From positions 1 through 64,000 of the forward strand of contig JAYVMW010000017.1 in NCBI GenBank assembly GCA_043758755.1: 64,000 bases of DNA. Direction: 5' to 3'. Shown here piece after piece: positions 36,788-45,124 of the stretch. The first letter of the stretch is position 1; each line of letters opens with the position of its first letter. Under the pieces are notes generated by a model. That model was given only the letters and a program-made list of their open reading frames with translations, did not search any database and had not been told where the DNA came from. Source of the stretch: Solimicrobium sp043758755. GTDB lineage: Bacteria > Pseudomonadota > Gammaproteobacteria > Burkholderiales > Burkholderiaceae_D. Made by a program: the position numbers and the translations under genes.

Positions 36788-37798
36788 TTATGATTTGCTG
36801 GATTTTTTCTCTTTATGCGCGTAATCGTCAGCCGTTGCTGGCAATGAGGCAGTCAGACAAAACAGGCGATACTGACTTTTTGCGGCCGCAATATACCTAA
36901 GATAATCATCTTTTTTGGGGTTGGGTGAATTTGATATTAATTCGACGTAGGCATCGATGGCGGCCTCATTTCCTGCCTTTAAAATATCCAGGAAAAATTT
37001 GACATAACCTGAAGGGTACTCTCCGACAACCACCCATTGTTCGAAGAAGCTGCTTTCGTCGCTCATGCCCATGGCATCAAACAGAGAGCCGATATCCCTG
37101 ATTGAATCTGCGTCCCCGCTCTCAAGCAATCCGATTAATTGCAAACCCACGTCGTTGATTGTCCATAGATATTCCTTTTTTCCATAGATCGAATCGGTGT
37201 CAGAAATATAGAATTGTTCCAGATCTTTATCCTCAACAAAGGCCCACAGCTTCCGGTATTTTTCTACCAGAGCACTTGGACTGGCCCCTGAATCGATGAC
37301 GAGCGCGATGACAGGGCGATAGAGCAAAAATGGAAATGCAATCGAGGCAAAATCCTTTTCGGAAATTGCGTGCATCAATTCGGTATATATGTCGAGCAGG
37401 GCCAGTGTGGTCTTGTATTGCTGCTCAGACGAGTCGCACTCGTGGGCGAGCGTGTCAAGGCTTTTCAAGGCAATGGCAAGGCAATTCTTAATTGTTGGTA
37501 CCGTCAGATATTTCAGCATTTTGCCGTAGACGGTAACCGTGTCTGCATCGCCCCGCGCAACCGCGTCCCTGATGGTTCCGTGCTCCATGGTGGAAAGCAG
37601 TTTTCGCACATCCTCGCCAATGGTAGCGGTTGTTACCATGCCAGGTGAGACGCTCGTTGAAGAACTCGAACTGACGCTTGAGTTTGACGACAGTTCGGAT
37701 GCTGAACCTGACATGGCGGAACCGCTGGAGGAACTGGAACTGGAAGATGAACTGAATTTGAAAGATGAGCTGGAAGATGAGCTGGGTATGGATTGCAT
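36788..37798 (-). CDS. Hypothetical protein with long Ser-rich N-terminus
   Basis: A 336-residue protein. Residues 1-55 are almost pure Ser with a few Phe, Lys, Gly and Val (for example FKFSSSSSSSSSSGSAMSG), predicted disordered. Residues 60-330 form an all-helical, repeat-like body (for example LLSTMEHGTIRDAVARGDAD and YIAAAKSQYRLFCLTASL) with no membrane segment or Sec signal. I do not recognise a family. Ser-rich disordered N-termini without a Sec signal occur in type III effectors, but I see no secretion genes here, so this stays an idea. GAGGAG six bases before the ATG sets the start. It is divergent from the M61 peptidase gene. Confidence 0.65.
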   Translation of the reverse strand: MQSIPSSSSSSSFKFSSSSSSSSSSGSAMSGSASELSSNSSVSSSSSTSVSPGMVTTATIGEDVRKLLSTMEHGTIRDAVARGDADTVTVYGKMLKYLTVPTIKNCLAIALKSLDTLAHECDSSEQQYKTTLALLDIYTELMHAISEKDFASIAFPFLLYRPVIALVIDSGASPSALVEKYRKLWAFVEDKDLEQFYISDTDSIYGKKEYLWTINDVGLQLIGLLESGDADSIRDIGSLFDAMGMSDESSFFEQWVVVGEYPSGYVKFFLDILKAGNEAAIDAYVELISNSPNPKKDDYLRYIAAAKSQYRLFCLTASLPATADDYAHKEKKSSKS

Positions 37799-38091
37799 GT
37801 TGAACTCCTCGGTGGCGTTGAAAAAAACATGCCGGCAGTATTTTATATTTAAGACAACAACACCATACGTACAATTCCCAAACTTCGGCAGTCTTTCAGG
37901 ATGCCGTCATGCCTGACGCATCACACAAAACATAACCGTCCTGTACCCGTAAATCAATTGACATAAAATTTGATTGAACCCAAACTGCCAGGCCAAAGCA
38001 CGGGAAGTATTTGCAAGGCAGATTGCTTTGAGCCAGACCCTGCTGCAATAAACAGAACATTTGGTATTTTTACATTATCGATCGGACCCAC

Positions 38092-40008
38092 ATGGCAATT
38101 TCAACAAAATACAAATCCGCTGCATTCAGCTTTACCTCTCTGACTCTACTGATTTCTACCCTGCATGCGGCAATCGCCCAGGAAATACCCATGCCGGCAG
38201 ATAAACCCTATCCCGGCGTAATTCAACTGGATGTCGATGCAACCAATCTCGATCAAAAGATTTTTAATGTCCATGAACAGATTCCGGTCAGCGCCGGCAA
38301 GCTGGTGCTGTTTTATCCGAAATGGTTACCTGGTCACCACTCCCCTGGCGGACCGATCAGCCAGTTGGCCGGCTTAAAGTTGAGCGCCAATGGCAAGCCG
38401 CTGGAATGGAAGCGCGACACAATAGACATGTACGCATTTCATCTCAACGTACCATCAGGCGTTGAATTTATTGATGCCCAATACCAGTTCCTGTCGCCGG
38501 TGGAAGCGAATCAGGGGCGCATTACTGTCACGCCTGAAATAGTAGGTGTGCAATGGAATGCCGTTGTGCTGTATCCAGCCGGCTACTATGCGCGCGACAT
38601 CAATTTCAAGCCCAGTGTGACCTTGCCGCCCGACTGGAAATTCGGCACGGCGCTGGAACTGGAGAAACAGGTCGGCGCGCAGGCACAATTCAAACAGATC
38701 AATCTTGATGACCTGATCGATTCACCGATGTTTGCAGGTAAATATTTCAAACGGATTGATCTGAACCCGGGTGCAAAAATACCGGTATCGTTAAATCTGG
38801 TTGCCGACAGGGCAGCCGATCTGGACGCCAAACCAGAGCAGATTGAAGCACACCGTACTCTGGTGCAGCAGGCTTACAAACTGTATGGTTCACAACATTA
38901 TGCGCATTACGACTTCCTGCTGGCACTGAGTGACGAATTCAGCGGCATCGGTCTGGAGCACCACCAGTCCAGCGAAAACGGCGTGAAGGAAAATTACTTT
39001 ACCGAATGGGCCAAAACCTGGGAAATGCGCGGCTTGCTGCCGCATGAATATACCCATTCATGGGACGGCAAATTCCGCCGTCCGGCTGATTTGTGGACGC
39101 CCAATTTTAACGTTCCCATGCAAGACTCCCTGCTCTATGTGTATGAAGGGCAGACCCAGTATTGGGGTGAGGTATTGGCGGCGCGTTCGGGCCTGGAAAC
39201 AGCGGAACAGGTCCGTGACCAGCTGGCCAGCGTAGCCGCGTTTTATGATCACCAGGCCGGTCGCACCTGGCGCAATCTGCAGGACACAACCAATGGGCCG
39301 ATCGTCTCGAATCGCGGTCCGACCGCCTGGTATTCATGGCAGCGCGGTGAAGAATATTATCGTGAAGGTCAACTGATCTGGCTGGATGCGGACACCAAAA
39401 TCCGTGAATTATCCGGCGACAAAAAATCACTCAATGATTTTGCTCTGGCATTCTTTGGTGTGGAAAATGGCCGCGCTCACGCCTTGACCTATACCTTTGA
39501 TGATGTGGTGAAAACCCTGAATGCGGTGCAACCGTTAGACTGGGCCAGCTTTTTACGTACACGTCTGGACAGCCATACCGAAGTTGCACCCAAAGATGGC
39601 CTGACCCGCGCTGGCTGGAAGCTGGAGTATACCGACCTGCCCAGCAGTCATGACAAGTACACAGAGGAGCAGCGTCATGTCACTGATTTCAACTATTCGC
39701 TGGGCTTTTCGGTTGGCAAGGAAGCCCGTATTGAATCTGTTGAGTGGAACGGCAATGCCTTTAAAAAGGGCATGACTTCTGGTGCCACCTTATTGGCAGT
39801 CAACGGTCGCACCTATAAACCAGAATTGCTCAAAGAGGCCATCACCGCGGCAAAAACCGGAGCGCAGCCGATTGAACTGTTGCTTAAAAAGGATGATCGG
39901 TATCATATGGTGAGTTTTGATTATCACGAGGGATTGAAATATCCGCATCTGGTTCGGATCGAAGGAACACCGGATCGACTCAGTGATATTCTGGCTCCGA
40001 TGAAATAA
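38092..40008 (+). CDS. M61-family peptidase with PDZ domain
   Basis: A 638-residue exported protein (signal AFSFTSLTLLISTLHAAIA). The N-terminal beta domain (VIQLDVDATNLDQKIFNVHE, YPKWLPGHHSPGGPI) and a catalytic helical domain with the zinc motif HEYTH at His318-His322 (LLPHEYTHSWDGKFRRPADL) and a downstream Glu (YVYEGQTQYWGEVLAAR) identify it as a glycyl aminopeptidase-like M61 enzyme. A C-terminal PDZ domain (SLGFSVGKEARIESVEWNGN) follows. Periplasmic aminopeptidase; substrates are probably small Gly/Ala-starting peptides as in other M61 members. Single gene with its own terminator at 40023-40059. Confidence 0.88.
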   Translation: MAISTKYKSAAFSFTSLTLLISTLHAAIAQEIPMPADKPYPGVIQLDVDATNLDQKIFNVHEQIPVSAGKLVLFYPKWLPGHHSPGGPISQLAGLKLSANGKPLEWKRDTIDMYAFHLNVPSGVEFIDAQYQFLSPVEANQGRITVTPEIVGVQWNAVVLYPAGYYARDINFKPSVTLPPDWKFGTALELEKQVGAQAQFKQINLDDLIDSPMFAGKYFKRIDLNPGAKIPVSLNLVADRAADLDAKPEQIEAHRTLVQQAYKLYGSQHYAHYDFLLALSDEFSGIGLEHHQSSENGVKENYFTEWAKTWEMRGLLPHEYTHSWDGKFRRPADLWTPNFNVPMQDSLLYVYEGQTQYWGEVLAARSGLETAEQVRDQLASVAAFYDHQAGRTWRNLQDTTNGPIVSNRGPTAWYSWQRGEEYYREGQLIWLDADTKIRELSGDKKSLNDFALAFFGVENGRAHALTYTFDDVVKTLNAVQPLDWASFLRTRLDSHTEVAPKDGLTRAGWKLEYTDLPSSHDKYTEEQRHVTDFNYSLGFSVGKEARIESVEWNGNAFKKGMTSGATLLAVNGRTYKPELLKEAITAAKTGAQPIELLLKKDDRYHMVSFDYHEGLKYPHLVRIEGTPDRLSDILAPMK

Positions 40009-40022
40009 AAACGTAGCAAAAG

Positions 40023-40059
40023 GCAGCGTCACCTGACGGCGACGCTGCGTGCTTTTTTT
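40023..40059 (+). terminator. Terminator of the M61 peptidase gene
   Basis: Arms GCAGCGTC (40023-40030) and GACGCTGC (40041-40048) with a 10-base loop, then GTGC and seven T (40053-40059). It begins 15 bases after the peptidase stop codon. Confidence 0.75.
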
Positions 40060-40431
40060 CTGATGGCTGTCGTTGAAATTCCTGGCGGGAATGACTACTT
40101 CAATTCCGCCCAAACCTCAAAAATTCTCACAGGACGCCTCGGTTTAATCGCACTTCTATTATCACGTCGTGCGTTTTTCGTTCCGAACCCAAATCGGTTC
40201 TGAGAACCTGCCAATGCTGGCTATTTGATTGAGAAAAACGAGGCAGCGCCAACCAGCTGCAATGAGGAAATGGATGCGACTTCAATTCTCGGAAAATTGT
40301 CGTGCGTATTGGGTCCACCGTACACCCGGCATTTACAAATTAAAGGAAGCGGTTTCTGATCGGATTTGTGTTCGTAGCGGGAAAAAACTGCAACATCTTG
40401 ATGCTGCACCGGTGAAAATCGGTTAGGATGC
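40060..40431. other. Gene-free region upstream of the borosin-like locus
   Basis: I find no frame with a plausible start, ribosome site and protein-like composition on either strand, and no strong sigma-70 promoter. There are short imperfect inverted repeats, none convincing. It separates the M61 gene from the peptide operon and must contain or adjoin the operon promoter. Confidence 0.4.
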
Positions 40432-40454
40432 TTGCTGAAAAATAATATCAGCAA
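40432..40454. promoter_or_regulatory. Inverted repeat before the borosin-like precursor gene
   Basis: A perfect 7-base inverted repeat TTGCTGA / TCAGCAA (40432-40438 and 40448-40454) with a 9-base AT spacer (AAAATAATA) lies 20 bases before the ATG at 40475. It could be an operator for a dimeric regulator or a hairpin in the leader near the ribosome site (GGAGAG at about 40459). Its role is not known. Confidence 0.45.
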
Positions 40455-40474
40455 ACCCGGAGAGCGAAAATATT

Positions 40475-40693
40475 ATGTCTAAATTGCTAGACTATCTGAA
40501 TCATCTTGACCAGGATGCGAATGCTCGCGCAGAGCACGAACATAATTCACGGCAGGCGATGAGAAATTTTGGGTTATCGCAGCAAGAACAGCAGGCAATG
40601 CTGTCCGGTGATAAAGAGCAAGTTGCACAATTGCTTGGTATTAGTAGTGATCAGTTGCCGGTAATCGAAGTGTCGATGTTTTCAGGCATGTAA
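40475..40693 (+). CDS. Candidate split borosin precursor peptide
   Basis: A 72-residue peptide with its own start and a GGAGAG site upstream. Residues 1-55 look helical and acidic (MSKLLDYLNHLDQDANARAE, then AMRNFGLSQQEQQAMLSGDK). The pattern of an MSxLxDxxxxLxQDA opening, a later AMRxxGLxxxE and a GDKE turn follows the leader (borosin-binding domain) of the Shewanella split borosin precursor SonA as I remember it. The C-terminal tail QLPVIEVSMFSGM is hydrophobic and beta-branched, as expected for a core whose backbone nitrogens are methylated. The methyltransferase candidate is two genes downstream. The reader should treat the precursor role as an inference, supported mainly by gene context. 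Confidence 0.72.
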   Translation: MSKLLDYLNHLDQDANARAEHEHNSRQAMRNFGLSQQEQQAMLSGDKEQVAQLLGISSDQLPVIEVSMFSGM

Positions 40694-40698
40694 TTGCT

Positions 40699-42468
40699 AT
40701 GAGAGTTTGCGCACAGAAATGCGCGGCGATATTGCGATTTTTTAGCGTATTTGCGCTGCTGATCACTTTATGGGGCTACCATTTTGATGCCTGTGCATCA
40801 AGCGATCCAGATCTCGAACAGGAATTGAATCGGGTTGGACAATTATTAAAAGCTGATCCTCAACAGGCGCGTACCGCACTGTCGGAACTGGAATTGGCGC
40901 AATCCCGATTCACTCCACAGCAAACCTTGCATTTTCAAATATTAAAAGCCTCGGTGCTCGGTTTTTTCGATCAGCATCATGAGCGCGTCGCCTACATCAC
41001 CAAATTTATCGATTCAGTACAAGATCCAAACAGTAAATCCAAACTTCTGTACCAGTTATCATCATCGTACGCAGTGCTGGGCGAATATGAGCCGGCGTTA
41101 GATGCCATGAATACGAGTATTGCCCTGCTGCCGCGTGTGACTGACCCAATCGCCATGCTTGCCACTTTGCATGCAGCGGTCACTATGCTCAAATCTTTGC
41201 ATGCTTATAGCGAGGCATTGAGTTATGCCAACCGTTTGTATGACTTACCCGTACTGAATCAGGATTTATCGGCGAAATGCATCGCCAGTGGCGATCGCGT
41301 TGAGCTCTATATGCTGCTCAACCAGCGTTCTTTAGCGCGAGAGCAAATGACAGAAGCGATCGACTTGTGCGATAGAAATGGTCGGACTTACGTTTCTCTG
41401 ATCGTCAAAGCTTTGGCAGCAATTGATTTGATTGATCATCAGGAGTTTGGAAACGGTATCAATGCCGGTTTGCCGGCCCTGCATGCATTCCCGTCATCTA
41501 TGCTCGGCCTCGATTATGTGTCGCGTCTGGAGGAAGGATTGGCGCGGGCCTATCTGCAAACTGGCCGACTGGCTGAAGCGGAACAATATGGGCTGCTCGC
41601 TTATCAGCATGCTGAATCACAAAGGCTGGTTCAGGAGACAGAAAAATCTTTAGGAACGCTGGTGCAAATCAAGAAAGCGAAAGGCCAGTATCCAGCCGCG
41701 CTCGGTTATGCTGAACTGGCGCTGGCTCAACAAAATATTTTACTGGACGAACAATTGCAAAAAAATGTCGCGTATCAGCGCGTCAAATTCAGCGTGCAGG
41801 ATCAGCAGAATCAAGTCACGTTACTTGAGAAGAAAAATAAAATTTTGGCGATTGAAAAACAGCTGGAGAAAAAAAATAGCCAGAATTTATGGTTAATTAT
41901 CGCGCTTGGGTTAGTTGGTGCCGCGGCCCTTTGTTTCTATTTGTGGAAAGTAATACGGCAAAAGAATTTTTTACGACACAAGACGGAAATTGACGGTCTT
42001 ACCCATATCAGCAATCGCAGTCATTTTGTATCGTCCGCAGAACAAGCCGTCAATTCTCGTACCGGAATCGTCAGCCTTATATTATTCGATATGGATTTCT
42101 TTAAACGGATCAATGACAGCTTTGGCCACCCGGTTGGTGACTGGGTTTTGAGAAAGGTCTGTCAAACCGTCAGTGCATCATTGCGCGCCGGAGATTTATT
42201 TGGTCGAATCGGCGGTGAGGAATTCGCGATTTGCCTTCCCAACACAGATCCCGCAATGGCGTGGCAGCTGGCGCAACGATGTCGTGTTGCGATTTCCGAA
42301 ATTGATACCGAGCCAAGCGGGGTGCAATTTTCTTTGAGTGCCAGTTTTGGTGTCGCCAGCATCGGTCAGCACGATAGCGGCCATTACGCGAATTTGATGG
42401 AGGCGGCCGATAAGGCGCTCTACCAGGCAAAATCTGATGGGCGCAACTGCGTTTCGGCCAGAATTTAA
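40699..42468 (+). CDS. Periplasmic TPR-like sensor with GGDEF diguanylate cyclase
   Basis: A 589-residue membrane protein. An N-terminal signal (LRFFSVFALLITLWGYHFDA) leads to a periplasmic helical TPR-like domain of about 330 residues (LGEYEPALDAMNTSIALLPR repeats), a coiled coil (LLEKKNKILAIEKQLEKKNS), one membrane helix (LWLIIALGLVGAAALCFYLW) and a cytosolic GGDEF domain. The active-site motif is GGEEF (505-509), preceded by an inhibitory-site RxxD (496-499, RAGD), so cyclic-di-GMP synthesis with feedback control is likely. It starts five bases after the precursor stop, with no ribosome site of its own, so coupling is likely. Placement between a peptide and its methyltransferase is unusual. 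Confidence 0.82.
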   Translation: MRVCAQKCAAILRFFSVFALLITLWGYHFDACASSDPDLEQELNRVGQLLKADPQQARTALSELELAQSRFTPQQTLHFQILKASVLGFFDQHHERVAYITKFIDSVQDPNSKSKLLYQLSSSYAVLGEYEPALDAMNTSIALLPRVTDPIAMLATLHAAVTMLKSLHAYSEALSYANRLYDLPVLNQDLSAKCIASGDRVELYMLLNQRSLAREQMTEAIDLCDRNGRTYVSLIVKALAAIDLIDHQEFGNGINAGLPALHAFPSSMLGLDYVSRLEEGLARAYLQTGRLAEAEQYGLLAYQHAESQRLVQETEKSLGTLVQIKKAKGQYPAALGYAELALAQQNILLDEQLQKNVAYQRVKFSVQDQQNQVTLLEKKNKILAIEKQLEKKNSQNLWLIIALGLVGAAALCFYLWKVIRQKNFLRHKTEIDGLTHISNRSHFVSSAEQAVNSRTGIVSLILFDMDFFKRINDSFGHPVGDWVLRKVCQTVSASLRAGDLFGRIGGEEFAICLPNTDPAMAWQLAQRCRVAISEIDTEPSGVQFSLSASFGVASIGQHDSGHYANLMEAADKALYQAKSDGRNCVSARI

Positions 42469-42494
42469 TTTTTTGATTTTATAAAAACATTGTG

Positions 42495-43310
42495 ATGATC
42501 CAGAAACAGCCAGGTAAATTGGTGTGCGTTGGTACCGGCATGCGCATGGCAGGACAGCTAACTCCATTGGCCAAAAGCTATATAGAATCGTTCGATATTG
42601 TGTTTGGTGCGGTGCCAAATATTTTTACACGTAAATGGTTGCAGGGCGTGGCCAGGGAATACGTTTGCCTGTTGGATCATTACGACGACACTAAAATCGA
42701 TGGCAAAACCCGACGCGACACATATCGGCGCATGGCAGATACCATTTTGCACGAATTACGTGCCGGCAAGCGCGTGTGCGCAGCTTTCTATGGACATCCA
42801 GGAATTTTTGCCTGTATCGCACACATGGCAATCGCCGATGCGCGACGCGAAGGTTTTGCGGCCCATATGGAACCAGGAATTTCAGCATTGGATTGCCTGG
42901 TCGCTGATCTCGGGATCGATCCCGGCAGTTCCGGTATGCATTCTATGGAAGCAACCCAGTTCATGATATTTCAGCGCCTCGTTGATCCGGGCGCGTTATT
43001 CGTGATCTGGCAAATCGGTATTGCCGGTGATCTAACCTTGAAGCGGTATGACACCGAACCAGCTCACTTGCAAATAATTGTCGACAAACTGGTTCGCAGT
43101 TATTCACTGGATCATGAAGTGATACTGTATGAAGCAGCCACCCACGCGCTTGAACAGACGCGTACAGACACGATTCGCCTTGGCGATTTGCCGCAAGCCT
43201 GTTTGACACAACATACGACATTAGTGATTCCGCCGGCACAGAGCCTGCAATACGATGAACCGGTACTGGCCAAATTGCAGGAATTGGAACGATTGCGGAT
43301 TGCGTCTTAA
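42495..43310 (+). CDS. Borosin-type peptide alpha-N-methyltransferase
   Basis: A 271-residue SAM-dependent enzyme of the tetrapyrrole-methylase fold. It opens LVCVGTGMRMAGQLTPLAKS and has DTYRRMADTILHEL, VCAAFYGHPGIFACIAHMAI, MEPGISALDCLVADLGIDPG and FVIWQIGIAGDLTLKRY, all matching borosin methyltransferases such as Shewanella SonM and fungal OphMA rather than porphyrin or diphthamide methylases. Candidates for the catalytic set of OphMA (Tyr, Arg, Tyr) are Tyr63, Arg73 or Arg74, and Tyr77 (HYDDT...RRDTY). Unlike fungal enzymes it has no fused core, so the substrate must be separate: the 72-residue peptide upstream. Start is ATG at 42495, 26 bases after the cyclase gene. Confidence 0.85.
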   Translation: MIQKQPGKLVCVGTGMRMAGQLTPLAKSYIESFDIVFGAVPNIFTRKWLQGVAREYVCLLDHYDDTKIDGKTRRDTYRRMADTILHELRAGKRVCAAFYGHPGIFACIAHMAIADARREGFAAHMEPGISALDCLVADLGIDPGSSGMHSMEATQFMIFQRLVDPGALFVIWQIGIAGDLTLKRYDTEPAHLQIIVDKLVRSYSLDHEVILYEAATHALEQTRTDTIRLGDLPQACLTQHTTLVIPPAQSLQYDEPVLAKLQELERLRIAS

Positions 43311-43544
43311 CCGATTTCGGTGAACGCCAACTTCAGACATTGCTGGAACTGTGGATGGTACGTGGACAGTGCAGACAGCAGTCGTTGACCCGGATGCGCA
43401 AACTCTCCACTGATACGCAAAGCGGTTTATCTCAATGTTGAAGTACCGGAACTTGCCCTTCAAATTCAATATCAAACCTAACGCTGGATGACCAATAGAG
43501 AACGATGGCGCTTCAGATAACGGTCATTCAATCTATGAACATAT

Positions 43545-44294
43545 TCATTTAGGCTGTCCCCAAGGTGGTGATCCGTCTTGAGACAATATTTTCAGTGCAT
43601 CCTCGCGGGGTGTCGAAATCGGAAGGCAGATGGCATGGGGAATGACATACTTCGTGTCCATGGTCTTTGGCATGTCGGCTTCGATACCAAGTTTCTCTCC
43701 ATACCGAAGCGCAAGGCCAATGGTGATGCGGACTTCCCAAATTTCAAACCGGGCCTCTTGCAATGCGGCCCCAAAGTGGACTCTCGCCTCCTGACCAAGC
43801 GGCCCCTCCCAATTTTCAAGTCCGCGCAATTTTGACCATGCCGCCTGTTCGCGCGCCTCGGCATCATTGAATCGTCCATTGATTACCGCAAACGCGCCAA
43901 GTCTCCCCTGTTCCTCGGTATTCAAGAGGCTGACCCTGCCGCTACCAGTCGCTGCTTGCCATCGTTGATTCGATAAAAAATAAATTGATGGCTGGCTAAC
44001 CCAATTTGGTTGCGTGGTCAGCGCTCCGTCGCGCGATTTTTTTAGAATGTCACCGATTTCATCTAACCTGCGCTCTATGCAATCCTGTGTCTCTAGCCGA
44101 CCACGCATGAACGAAAGGTTTTGCCTGATTTCTTCCCTCACGGCTTCGCGCGCCTCAGACGCGATACTTCGATCATGTAAAGTCCGGACTATTTCTTCCA
44201 GGGAGATCGCAATTACGATACCGATCACCACCACTCCGACCTCTGAGAGTAGCTCTCTCCAATTGTGAACCGCTTTTGGTTTATGTATATCCAT
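43545..44294 (-). CDS. Membrane-anchored hypothetical protein
   Basis: A 249-residue protein with a single N-terminal membrane helix (ELLSEVGVVVIGIVIAISLE) flanked by a short cytosolic start. The rest is hydrophilic and helical (REAVREEIRQNLSFMRGRLE; WVSQPSIYFLSNQRWQAATG). The layout resembles a family of single-span proteins found in proteobacteria whose function is unknown to me (DUF6090-like). It is convergent with the methyltransferase gene, so it is probably not part of that cluster. No catalytic motif is visible. Confidence 0.6.
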   Translation of the reverse strand: MDIHKPKAVHNWRELLSEVGVVVIGIVIAISLEEIVRTLHDRSIASEAREAVREEIRQNLSFMRGRLETQDCIERRLDEIGDILKKSRDGALTTQPNWVSQPSIYFLSNQRWQAATGSGRVSLLNTEEQGRLGAFAVINGRFNDAEAREQAAWSKLRGLENWEGPLGQEARVHFGAALQEARFEIWEVRITIGLALRYGEKLGIEADMPKTMDTKYVIPHAICLPISTPREDALKILSQDGSPPWGQPK

Positions 44295-44541
44295 GATTAT
44301 TTGCGAGTCGCTGTAAAATTAGGCAGTATATCAGTAACGAAATATACGTTTCTTCATTTGTGAAATGCGTGGAAATCCTTTCATTATGGCGATTCTATCT
44401 ACTCCACGTTGGACCGCCAGCATCACGCGCAAGTCAGTCAATTATTGCGTTTTGGTTGATTCGTCCGTTGGCAGCATCGTGTCGCATGCCGCCTTTGGTG
44501 CAGATACATCCAAAATCAAGCTATACAAATTGCTCGTTGTC

Positions 44542-44880
44542 CTAGAGTAAACCGTTAGGTCCGTGCAGCATAAAACCACTGCGTTCGCTCAATCTGTTGT
44601 AATACGCAGCAACTGAAAATAACTGGGGACGTTTAATCGGGGCTGACATCCGGCGATGTACTGACAGGCCGATGACAATATCGGCCAATGTAAAGCTGCT
44701 TCCAGTCTGTTGCCTGCCAATCCATCCATTTCTCGATCTGGGCTCTTGCCATCGGATCATTTCGGAGCAAATCATTCCGGTTATGTTTGCTTGCAAGGTA
44801 GCGGCAAATAGTATTGGATTCCCTGAGCACAGCTCCTTCGTCCTGTATCACAGGGACCATTCCGTTGGGATTGAAATCGC
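44542..44880 (-). pseudogene. Glutathione S-transferase remnant
   Basis: Three stretches of a GST appear in order but in different frames: NPNGMVPVIQDEGAVLRESN and TICRYLASKHNRNDLL with MARAQIEKWMDWQATDW (residues about 55-120 of a normal GST), then, after an internal deletion and frame change, SSFTLADIVIGLSVHR and YYNRLSERSGFML HGPNG near the end. The N-terminal thioredoxin-fold part with the catalytic residue is absent, as is about 40-50 residues in the middle. It cannot make a working enzyme. Its 5' end runs into the frame of a small secreted protein, showing a past recombination joint near 44880. Confidence 0.7.
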
Positions 44881-45083
44881 CGTGAAGCGAGTTCCTGTTT
44901 CGTCAGCGTCGCCAGGCATTGCGGCAAATTGATGTCAGGTGTGTCCGGGATGTAGAAGTTGACGATCGATCCGTGTTTTGCAGCATGGTGCGAATCAACT
45001 GCCACGTCGGATGAATCCATCGCGTGCGAATTCAGTACCACGGCAGCACAAACCATGAAAATGGATAATTTCTTGCAGTGCAT
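44781..45083 (-). CDS. Small secreted protein downstream of czcA, C-terminus chimeric
   Basis: The frame starts MHCKKLSIFMVCAAVVLNSH, a signal peptide with AGAGG-like spacing to AGAGGCGCAT before the ATG at 45083, and continues with a His-containing segment (VAVDSHHAAKHGSIVNFYIP, then PDTPDINLPQCLATLTKQEL). From about position 44905 the sequence reads through the GST remnant in the wrong frame (SQRNGPCDTGRR), so only the first 55-60 residues are likely genuine. It follows the metal pump gene by 42 bases. A His-rich periplasmic peptide would suit metal binding, but this is speculation. Confidence 0.4.
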   Translation of the reverse strand: MHCKKLSIFMVCAAVVLNSHAMDSSDVAVDSHHAAKHGSIVNFYIPDTPDINLPQCLATLTKQELASRRFQSQRNGPCDTGRRSCAQGIQYYLPLPCKQT

Positions 45084-45124
45084 ATGCGCCTCTAACAGGT
45101 TTAAATTGACACGGTTTGGCAACA

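Noticed and set aside
36558..36824. Plus-strand frame in the nsrR upstream region
   Set aside because: No ribosome site, composition unlike protein, and it overlaps the operator and the Ser-rich gene end.
43311..43544. Short frame after the methyltransferase gene (ERQLQTLLELWMVRG...)
   Set aside because: Looks somewhat protein-like but has no start or ribosome site and ends quickly; not supported as a gene of the borosin locus.
44386..44550. 54-codon plus-strand frame in the gap next to the GST remnant
   Set aside because: No ribosome site and no recognisable domain; likely chance.
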